Source of the DNA: a virus
Length of the DNA stretch: 23,159 nucleotides
Virus record (IMG/VR): IMGVR_UViG_3300032296_004017
Location: 1 to 23,159 of that record
Strand: one strand, 5' to 3'
Part shown: positions 8,500 to 14,073 of the stretch, one piece after another
Layout: the number at the start of each line of letters is the position of its first letter
How positions within the stretch are numbered: position 1 is the first letter of the stretch
Translations under genes and position numbers: made by a program
Notes under the pieces: model-generated
What the model was told of the DNA's origin: nothing
Database searches by the model: none
The model's input: the letters and a program-made list of their open reading frames with translations, nothing else

Positions 8500-8523
8500 T
8501 ATATGTAAGATTTTTGGTTTGGG

Positions 8524-8532
8524 TATAAATAT
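8524..8532 (-). promoter_or_regulatory. Repeated upstream element ATATTTATA before gene 8134-8499
   Basis: Minus-strand ATATTTATA begins at the stop codon of the kinase gene and is 24 bases from the ATG at 8499. It supports that ATG over the upstream TTG, because the TTG start would put the element inside the coding region. Confidence 0.42.
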
Positions 8533-9062
8533 CAAAACCCTAAGTAACCTTTAATCTGTTTAATTCTCTGTTCTGTAGTACCTGAAATGATGCCAAAGCT
8601 TTTCATGTTGTATAGATTTTCTTTGATAAAATGCTTAATAGTACTATCAATCCAATCACGATAACCAGCATCAGTTGTTCTAACACCATTATCTTCAATT
8701 TGAACTCCTACAGGAGAAACATAGAAAATATAATCATATTCTTTAATAAATTGACTAGCATATGGAATAAATGATAATTTTTCTACTCCACCAATTGATT
8801 TAGCACATTGAGCAAATGCCATTACATCAATTACTGTTCTATCAGTAATAACATTTTCTCTCATTAATTCAGAACAACGTTCAGCTAAGAATATTGTTTG
8901 ACCTTTTAATGTACTATCAGTATTTAATGGAATACCCAAATCACGTAAATATTTACTACGTTCAGTAGCAAAGAAATAATCTTTAAATTCAGGTAATTCT
9001 TTTAAAGCATGTACTAGTGTTGATTTACCTACTGACATTGTACCACAGAATCCTATCTTCAT
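8532..9062 (-). CDS. P-loop nucleoside kinase-like protein (NadR/AAA_28 type)
   Basis: 176 residues. An N-terminal Walker A, GTMSVGKST (7-15), lies on a short strand-loop-helix. TDRTVIDVMAFA (from residue 73) gives the Asp-Arg pair seen in nucleoside and ribosylnicotinamide kinases. IFYVSP followed by EDNGVRTTDAGYR (about 112-135) matches the D-G-x-R lid region of NadR C-terminal kinase domains. Likely a cytoplasmic small-molecule kinase; nicotinamide riboside or a nucleoside are possible substrates, and the sequence cannot decide. It follows a terminator and begins a unit that runs into the terminase. A TATAAATA sequence lies 9 bases upstream of the ATG on the coding strand. A metabolic gene inside the packaging cluster is unusual. 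Confidence 0.75.
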   Translation of the reverse strand: MKIGFCGTMSVGKSTLVHALKELPEFKDYFFATERSKYLRDLGIPLNTDSTLKGQTIFLAERCSELMRENVITDRTVIDVMAFAQCAKSIGGVEKLSFIPYASQFIKEYDYIFYVSPVGVQIEDNGVRTTDAGYRDWIDSTIKHFIKENLYNMKSFGIISGTTEQRIKQIKGYLGF

Positions 9063-9086
9063 ATATTGTTTTATTTATAATATAAT

Positions 9087-9111
9087 AAAAAAGGCTTGCA
9101 AAAGCAAGCCT
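9087..9111 (-). terminator. Rho-independent terminator after gene 9130-9609
   Basis: On the minus strand AGGCTTGC and GCAAGCCT form an 8-bp stem with a TTTT loop, followed by a T-tract. It ends the FAD oxidoreductase unit and precedes the kinase-terminase unit. Confidence 0.88.
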
Positions 9112-9129
9112 AATTTGAAATACTGTTTT

Positions 9130-9609
9130 TTAGAATTCATCATAATCAGTCTTCCAACCAAACTCATCATCTTCATCATCTTTATCATTATTTCTACCAT
9201 ATAGTTCATTTAATACAACTAATACTTCATCTACCGCGTTTTTTAGATTAGAATTATTAGAAGCTATTTGTTCTAATCGAGGTATTACTTCTTCATCAAA
9301 AAGATCTTCTGGGTAGTCTGTAATTTCATTTATTTTGTCATCTATTTCTTTAATAGTAGATGCTAGTTCTTCTACTGTTCTTACTTTAGGGTATGGTTTA
9401 AGTGATTTCAAATATGCTGCTATTTCTCTTTTGTGGGTATCATCAAAGAAACCAGCGACATATTCAGCATCATGACTGTCTATATATAACTCTATAATAC
9501 GCTGACATTCGTTGGGGGAAGGAGTTTGAGTCTCATTTAATTTTTCTTGGTATTGACCTTCAGTAATAATACCAGCCATTTTTTGCATTTTAAGAAACTC
9601 TTTATTCAT
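9130..9609 (-). CDS. Acidic hypothetical protein with MQKMAGIITEG processing-like motif, 159 aa
   Basis: The N-terminus has FLKMQKMAGIITEGQY; the ITE at residues 15-17 is an (L/I)-x-E site. Nearly the same motif (FLKMQKLAGVITETQY) occurs in the frameshifted gene at 11732-12199, so it is a shared module and not chance. The rest is helical and acidic and ends in a run of Asp/Glu. No enzymatic signature. The leader contains AAATAATAAAAGACA before the ATG, and an ATATTTATA element lies 33 bases upstream, the longest spacing seen. Probably an internal virion protein trimmed by the prohead protease (inference). Confidence 0.7.
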   Translation of the reverse strand: MNKEFLKMQKMAGIITEGQYQEKLNETQTPSPNECQRIIELYIDSHDAEYVAGFFDDTHKREIAAYLKSLKPYPKVRTVEELASTIKEIDDKINEITDYPEDLFDEEVIPRLEQIASNNSNLKNAVDEVLVVLNELYGRNNDKDDEDDEFGWKTDYDEF

Positions 9610-9642
9610 TGTCTTTTATTATTTTAAATTAGTATGTTTTAA

Positions 9643-9651
9643 TATAAATAT
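9643..9651 (-). promoter_or_regulatory. Repeated upstream element ATATTTATA before gene 9130-9609
   Basis: Minus-strand copy at the end of the gene 9651-9905, 33 bases before the ATG at 9609. The longer spacing makes this a weaker example. Confidence 0.35.
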
Positions 9652-9905
9652 CATGATCGTGATCCTTTACCTACACTACTCTTAAACCAAGGCAATCCAA
9701 CTCCATCACGTTTTGCTTTATGGTGACTGTCTTTGTCATGTTGGAAACCATTAATATAATATTCTTTTTTACCATTTGGGTGGATTAAAGCGGGACCATC
9801 CCAGTTATGTAGTTTTCCATCTTTAATGTAACGAATTGTACCATCGGGTGATGTATACTTTTTAGTTTCTAGTGTTGGATCTAGTTGATACTTTTTTTCT
9901 TCCAT
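9651..9905 (-). CDS. Small DGPA/MORN-like repeat protein, 84 aa
   Basis: The centre of the protein carries GKLHNWDGPALIHPNGKKEY followed by YINGFQH, a pattern common in phage and bacterial proteins with MORN/YwqK-like repeats (aromatic and glycine residues in short beta hairpins). An earlier half-repeat, SPDGTIRYIKDG, precedes it. These proteins have no agreed function in phages. The C-terminus is Lys/Gly/Ser-rich. It starts 5 bases after the FAD oxidoreductase stop, so the two genes are co-transcribed. The leader is A-rich (ATAAAACAT before ATG). Confidence 0.7.
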   Translation of the reverse strand: MEEKKYQLDPTLETKKYTSPDGTIRYIKDGKLHNWDGPALIHPNGKKEYYINGFQHDKDSHHKAKRDGVGLPWFKSSVGKGSRS

Positions 9906-9910
9906 ATGTT

Positions 9911-11200
9911 TTATTTAATTAAACTTTCAGCCACATAAATTCCTTGAGCACCACTAACTGTAATACCACGAGCAGATAAAGCATCACCTACAAAGTGTAC
10001 ATTTGGAAATTCACTTAATGACAAATCATCATAACGAACTAATGGTTCAGGAGACAAATACTTTACTTCAGGAACATACATTCCCCAATCATCACCAAAT
10101 TGAAATACTTCATTCATTTGTTCAATAAATGTTTCAATATATGAGAAATAACCACCCATTGCATTTCTAATATCATCTAATGAATAATCATCTACTTGAG
10201 TAGCTGATACTGTAGCACCTTCAGATGTTAATCCTGGTTTGCGAGTTTGGTTAGGTGAGTAATATAATCCTTTTCCATCAATTTGTAATTTATTTACTAC
10301 ATCTCTTGACCATTCAAATGGATTATCAATACCTTTGATTTCCATCAAAATACCGAAATTGGTCATTTGATTTTCAAATTCCTTACCTTTCTTAGCATGG
10401 CCATTATAAGTAATATCACCATATGTTTCTTCTACTGCGACGTAAGCTGCGTTATTATTAGTACAAAATGATCTTAATGACACATTATCATATTTTTGAT
10501 ATAGTTTAAAATCATAACTAATATCAATTAATTTTTGGAAGTATTTTTGTGGTGCTTCAAAACGCACTCCAATTTGTACTGATTTTGGTTCAGTTGGTAA
10601 TTTATACTCATCTGATAATTTTTGAGCAAAGTCAATGCCTGATTTGCCTACTGCAAATATAAGTTCATCATAATGCATATAAGCATTAGATGTATAAACT
10701 CTACTGCGATCAAAATAGATTTTTTCTACTTCAGTATTCCACTGAAATTTTACTCCTTTGTCTAGCAAGTATTGATACCATGCTTTAGCAATCTCATGTA
10801 GATAATTTGAACCAATATGCCATACTGGGAATAAACGTAATCCAAAATATGGTTTAATGAATTCAGGTTCTGCTTGTGGGTCAGAGCAAAAAATTTCTTC
10901 TGGTTTAGGGTGGAAACGTCTAAAGTTATTGATAACTTGATCCATCAATTCCATTGCTTTCTCTTCACCACAATATTTTGATAATACACCTCCGATTGCG
11001 GTATGGTATGTTAATTTACCATCACTCCAACCACCAGCACCTAACATACCTGTCATTACTTCTTCAGGTAAGCGATTATGTGGGTCATTACCTTTGTCTA
11101 TAATGGTGATTAATCTACCAGGATAACCATTATCAACTAATTTGGTAGCTGCGTTTATACCAGCTACTCCTGCTCCTATAATTACTATTTCTTTTTCCAT
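9911..11200 (-). CDS. FAD-dependent oxidoreductase (COG2509-like)
   Basis: 429 residues. The N-terminal Rossmann dinucleotide fold has VIIGAGVAG (Gly9, Gly11, Gly14), an acidic residue at the end of the second strand (IIDKG), and MLGAGGWSDGKLTYHT, the usual substrate-side block. The C-terminal FAD motif is VHFVGDALSARGITVSGAQG (about residues 403-422). The mid-protein RSFCTNNNAAYVAVEE resembles the Cys-containing segment of uncharacterised FAD dehydrogenases of the COG2509 group, but CTNNNA replaces the Cys-x-Cys-Pro-Gly-Gly form common in bacterial members. Substrate unknown. No signal peptide or membrane segment. It sits among virion genes, so it may be an auxiliary metabolic gene expressed late or carried in the virion; neither can be decided from sequence. 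Confidence 0.82.
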   Translation of the reverse strand: MEKEIVIIGAGVAGINAATKLVDNGYPGRLITIIDKGNDPHNRLPEEVMTGMLGAGGWSDGKLTYHTAIGGVLSKYCGEEKAMELMDQVINNFRRFHPKPEEIFCSDPQAEPEFIKPYFGLRLFPVWHIGSNYLHEIAKAWYQYLLDKGVKFQWNTEVEKIYFDRSRVYTSNAYMHYDELIFAVGKSGIDFAQKLSDEYKLPTEPKSVQIGVRFEAPQKYFQKLIDISYDFKLYQKYDNVSLRSFCTNNNAAYVAVEETYGDITYNGHAKKGKEFENQMTNFGILMEIKGIDNPFEWSRDVVNKLQIDGKGLYYSPNQTRKPGLTSEGATVSATQVDDYSLDDIRNAMGGYFSYIETFIEQMNEVFQFGDDWGMYVPEVKYLSPEPLVRYDDLSLSEFPNVHFVGDALSARGITVSGAQGIYVAESLIK

Positions 11201-11252
11201 ATGATATCAATATAATAAAATCTTTGTGTAAATCCAAGTTAAGCATAGAGAA

Positions 11253-11274
11253 GGCCCAATCGTTTGATTGGGCC
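11253..11274 (-). terminator. GC-rich hairpin, probable terminator before the FAD gene
   Basis: A 9-bp perfect stem, GGCCCAATC / GATTGGGCC, with a 4-base loop in the 130-base gap between the frameshift gene and the FAD gene. The downstream tract on the minus strand is TTCTCT, weaker than in the other terminators, so termination may be partial. The rest of the gap (11275-11330) holds no convincing gene or RNA. Confidence 0.62.
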
Positions 11275-11330
11275 ACAGCTCCATTTTTAGTTTTTCAGTT
11301 AAAGCAACCGGCTATGAATCGGTCTATATG

Positions 11331-11738
11331 TTATTTAGTCACAGTCATGGTTACTCTTGTGGTTGAAACAGGACTAGGTTGATAGTCACCAGCGTCCATA
11401 TAAGTAGTACTGCTTTCTTTAGTTGATGATACCTTAAGACCTTTTTTCTTTAATCCTTCTTCAAATTCTTTAGCCTCATATCCTGTCTTATCAAACATGC
11501 TAATAACTAAGCCTTTATCTATTAATTTTTTAGCGACTAGTTCTATTAAATAATAATTATCGTTAATAGTTTTATTATAATCATTTAGAACCATTATTAC
11601 TTTATTCTTTACATCTTTTTGTTCAGGTGTTAATTTACTCCCATCAATTTCTTCAGTATCAAATTGCTTTGGAGTTTTAATTTCTCCACCAAGAGCAGCT
11701 TTAGCTTTATCTATGATGCTAGCTTCTTTAACTAAGGC
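11331..11738 (-). CDS. Minus-one-frame continuation of gene 11732-12199 (C-terminal domain)
   Basis: This frame encodes 135 residues and is open from the poly-A run at 11739-11748 to a TAA at 11331. The first 48 codons contain no ATG; the first is at 11594, which a gene finder would call as an 87-residue ORF. Those 48 codons read as ordinary phage protein (ALVKEASIIDKAKAALGG...), so an independent start at 11594 would waste coding sequence. A stop codon in this frame lies immediately upstream of the run, so the frame opens exactly where frame 0 can slip back by one. The fusion would be 289 residues. The domain is mixed alpha/beta with a Thr/Ser/Val-rich tail; no known family recognised. It could instead reflect a one-base error or mutation in the A-run. 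Confidence 0.7.
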   Translation of the reverse strand, partial: ALVKEASIIDKAKAALGGEIKTPKQFDTEEIDGSKLTPEQKDVKNKVIMVLNDYNKTINDNYYLIELVAKKLIDKGLVISMFDKTGYEAKEFEEGLKKKGLKVSSTKESSTTYMDAGDYQPSPVSTTRVTMTVTK

Positions 11739-12199
11739 TTTTTTTTTTGATTATATTGAGTCTCAGTAATCACACCTGCTAATTTTTGCATTTTAAGGAA
11801 TGACTCATTTAATGCTTCTTCTTTCATTCCTTCACCACTCATATTCATTTCAGCAGCTACATCTCCTTCTTTAACAGGAGCATCAGTAGTTACTTTTTTT
11901 TCAGGATTTGCTTTTTTATCCTTTTTAGCTTGCATTTTTTCTCTTTGCTTTTCAAATTTGGCTTTAGCTTTTTTAAGCACTTTAATCTCATTTTCTATAT
12001 CTTTAATCTTGCTTCCATCTATCAAATCTTTATGATCGCTTTCAGCAATAGCACCTAATTTAGTTTCACGTATTTCGATTGCTTCTTCACATTTAGTGAT
12101 ACGAGCATCCATAGCTGCTTCATTAGCTGCATTATCAATTTCTTTAATATATTCATTGATTGATTCTCTTATAAGGGAACGTAATTTTTCTACTTGCAT
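11732..12199 (-). CDS. Helix-start virion-type protein, frame-0 product, 155 aa
   Basis: The N-terminal helix ends YIKE with Glu20, the (L/I)-x-E position shared with several other proteins here. Then comes a long Lys/Glu coiled-coil-like region (about residues 45-105), an acidic linker, and the module ESFLKMQKLAGVITETQY (about 131-148), also found at the N-terminus of the protein at 9130-9609. The frame-0 protein stops 6 residues after that module, inside a 10-A run. Elsewhere the module is N-terminal to a further domain, so the natural continuation is the -1 frame downstream. Both short and long products may be made. The start has an ATATTTATA element 21 bases upstream and an ATAAAATG leader. 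Confidence 0.78.
   Translation of the reverse strand: MQVEKLRSLIRESINEYIKEIDNAANEAAMDARITKCEEAIEIRETKLGAIAESDHKDLIDGSKIKDIENEIKVLKKAKAKFEKQREKMQAKKDKKANPEKKVTTDAPVKEGDVAAEMNMSGEGMKEEALNESFLKMQKLAGVITETQYNQKKKP
11738..11748 (-). other. Candidate -1 ribosomal frameshift site, A AAA AAG in a 10-A run
   Basis: On the coding strand ten A residues are followed by GCC. In frame 0 the codons are CAA AAA AAA AAG CCT TAG, giving the heptamer A AAA AAG, the same form as the E. coli dnaX slippery site, two codons before the frame-0 stop. A shift of -1 gives AAA AAA AAA GCC TTA and enters the 135-residue downstream frame. No strong downstream pseudoknot is evident by eye; GCTAGC and AAAGC segments allow only a weak stem. 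Confidence 0.6.
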
Positions 12200-12220
12200 T
12201 TTATTTAAATTTTGTTTGTT

Positions 12221-12229
12221 TATAAATAT
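12221..12229 (-). promoter_or_regulatory. Repeated upstream element ATATTTATA before gene 11732-12199
   Basis: Minus-strand ATATTTATA in the 33-base gap between two genes, 21 bases before the ATG, the same spacing as the copy at 4609-4617. Confidence 0.45.
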
Positions 12230-12232
12230 TAA

Positions 12233-13819
12233 TTAAACTGTTTTCTTTTCAATTTCTTGTTTTAGAATAAAACTTTTAACACCTTCAATTGCTCTAATGT
12301 CTTGTAATAACTGTTGTAAATCTTCGTCTTTAAATCCTGTTGAAAATGGATGTGGATCTACTTTAATTTTTACAATAGTACCATAATCAGGATTGTTTGT
12401 AGCATATACATTTGGATTTATATCTTTAGAAGATACAATTGTAATGCCTGGTAATGAACGAACATCTGAAAGTATATCTTTTTGAGGGCGTTGTCTAGTA
12501 TCGGTATGAAGTTCACCTTCAATGTTGTATTGAGTTGATTCTTCTTTAATGATCCTTAATGTTAAAGCACCATCACCTTTAATTAAACGATGCCATTCAC
12601 CTTTAGGTATTCTAACAGGTTGATTTATAGAAGTTGGAAGTTGGTTTTCAAGTTGTAATTTCCAATTAGTATTACCAACAATTTCTATAATACGGTCTTC
12701 ATTATCACGATGCCATTTTAATTCAATAGGATCGATGTTTTCGTTAAATTCACGAAGGATGTATTTATCTGTTGTTTCGAGGTCTTTGTAGGGACGTTTT
12801 TCTTCATTTAATCCTAAATCAGACAAATCTACATCATCTATATCGTCTTCATCATCTCCATTAGAAAGAGAACCCATAGCTCTTTCAGTATCTATAGTTC
12901 GTAAATAATTTTGTATATCTTCTAATTCATTTTCGATCCAAGCAATTTGGTCTTCACTTAAAGGTCTATCACCTACAACATTACCTACAAATGAAAAGAA
13001 TTCATCTGGTTCTAGTTGAAGGACAGATACATAAAAAACAACAAATGCTCTTACATCAATGTCTGGGGGAGTAAATGCTTTGTATATGATTTTTAGCTTA
13101 TTGAATATAATTGGACCATAACGAATATCTTCAGGTTCATATTCTAATCTATCAACTCTATCAACTGTTGCTTGTGCTTCTTCATCACTACCTTTTAATC
13201 CAGTTTGAGCTAAAATACTCCAATAACCTTTTAAAATTTCATGGACCAACATTGGGAAACAAATTGCTTCAGCAATAATTTTAGGACCTTCATTTTCAGT
13301 TACAATTTTAGATCTACCGCCAGATAAATTTTGACCAGAAGCAATAGCAGCAAGCATCATGTTTATAGCTTGATCGTCATTATATATACCAAAAACTTGT
13401 TTCATTAATTCATTATACTTGTCATATAATGATGGGTTAATAGAACGTATTTGTTGAATTACACTTTCTTTTTCAAATAAAGAATATAATTCTTCAACAG
13501 ATGCTCCTTGAACTATAGCATTAGAAACCCGTCGTTGTTTTTCATATGGATTGTATTCTTCAAGAGTAACATTACTAACTATTCTAGCCTCTACATCAAT
13601 GTTATCCTCTACTAAAGTAGGATAATGATCTTTAACTATATCAATAGCTAACTGTGATAATTGAGACTTATATGGTGCTTCAATTGAAACTACAAGACTT
13701 AATAATTCTTGAGAAGATCTCATCATTTGCATAAGACTTTTTCCTCTAATTTTTTCAGAGGATTTAGCCTTTAGCTTAGCTATGATTTCAGGATCAAATA
13801 TGTCTTGATACTTAGGCAT
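12233..13819 (-). CDS. Modular conserved phage structural protein with cupin-like segment, 528 aa
   Basis: Three parts are visible. Residues 1-310 are mainly helical with conserved-looking blocks such as GKSLMQMMR (27-34) and FGIYNDDQAINMMLA (143-157). An acidic linker (about 321-334) leads to LNEE at 337-340, a possible prohead-protease site. Residues 364-425 contain KWHRDNEDRIIEI and IPKGEWHRLIKG (His370, His410), a cupin-like beta segment found in many T4-like phage proteins. The C-terminus has SDVRSLPGITIVSS and VKIKVDPHPF and then QDIRAIEGV, resembling a small ferredoxin-like (ACT-type) fold. The function is unknown; a head or internal protein is likely from context. The start overlaps the upstream stop (TAATG). 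Confidence 0.78.
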   Translation of the reverse strand: MPKYQDIFDPEIIAKLKAKSSEKIRGKSLMQMMRSSQELLSLVVSIEAPYKSQLSQLAIDIVKDHYPTLVEDNIDVEARIVSNVTLEEYNPYEKQRRVSNAIVQGASVEELYSLFEKESVIQQIRSINPSLYDKYNELMKQVFGIYNDDQAINMMLAAIASGQNLSGGRSKIVTENEGPKIIAEAICFPMLVHEILKGYWSILAQTGLKGSDEEAQATVDRVDRLEYEPEDIRYGPIIFNKLKIIYKAFTPPDIDVRAFVVFYVSVLQLEPDEFFSFVGNVVGDRPLSEDQIAWIENELEDIQNYLRTIDTERAMGSLSNGDDEDDIDDVDLSDLGLNEEKRPYKDLETTDKYILREFNENIDPIELKWHRDNEDRIIEIVGNTNWKLQLENQLPTSINQPVRIPKGEWHRLIKGDGALTLRIIKEESTQYNIEGELHTDTRQRPQKDILSDVRSLPGITIVSSKDINPNVYATNNPDYGTIVKIKVDPHPFSTGFKDEDLQQLLQDIRAIEGVKSFILKQEIEKKTV

Positions 13820-14073
13820 TACTTTTTATTTTTAAGCATTTTAGCGTATCTGTTTCCTATTTTTTCAGCTATTTCTTTAGCTGCGTCTTCTGCTTTATCT
13901 TTTGGTCGTTCTACTGGGTTTGTTTCTCTATTAGGTTTTGTTCGAGAAGGTGTAGTTGATGGTTTTTTTTCTATCTTTTCCTTTTCACGTGTAGGTGCTG
14001 TTTTAGTTTCTTCTTCGTTTAACACCTTAGCAATTTCTTCCTTAATTATTTTCTTAAGATCGTTGAGTTTCAT
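13819..14073 (-). CDS. Small basic protein with targeting-like helix and LNE site, 84 aa
   Basis: The first 20 residues form an amphipathic helix ending KVLNE, with Glu20, nearly the same as the N-terminus of the protein at 19049-19387 (KVLQE). The rest is a Lys/Glu/Pro/Thr-rich, probably disordered segment, then a short helix. If cut after Glu20, the mature product would be a 64-residue, highly charged polypeptide like the small internal proteins of T4 capsids. Its first 20 bases overlap the end of the 895-residue gene. The leader is A-rich without Shine-Dalgarno. No enzyme motif. Confidence 0.72.
   Translation of the reverse strand: MKLNDLKKIIKEEIAKVLNEEETKTAPTREKEKIEKKPSTTPSRTKPNRETNPVERPKDKAEDAAKEIAEKIGNRYAKMLKNKK

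Noticed and set aside
11207-11237. TTG-N20-TATATTGA, like a Bacteroidota promoter, before the FAD gene
   Set aside because: The -7 box is only an approximate match and the transcript would start almost at the ATG; a single example in AT-rich DNA.
11212-11292. A 25-codon minus-strand frame over the GC-rich hairpin in the FAD gene leader
   Set aside because: Too short, overlaps the terminator stem and has no recognisable product.
11275-11330. Possible tRNA or small RNA in the 130-base gap
   Set aside because: No acceptor stem, no T-loop consensus and only a 4-bp stem around ACCG/CGGT.
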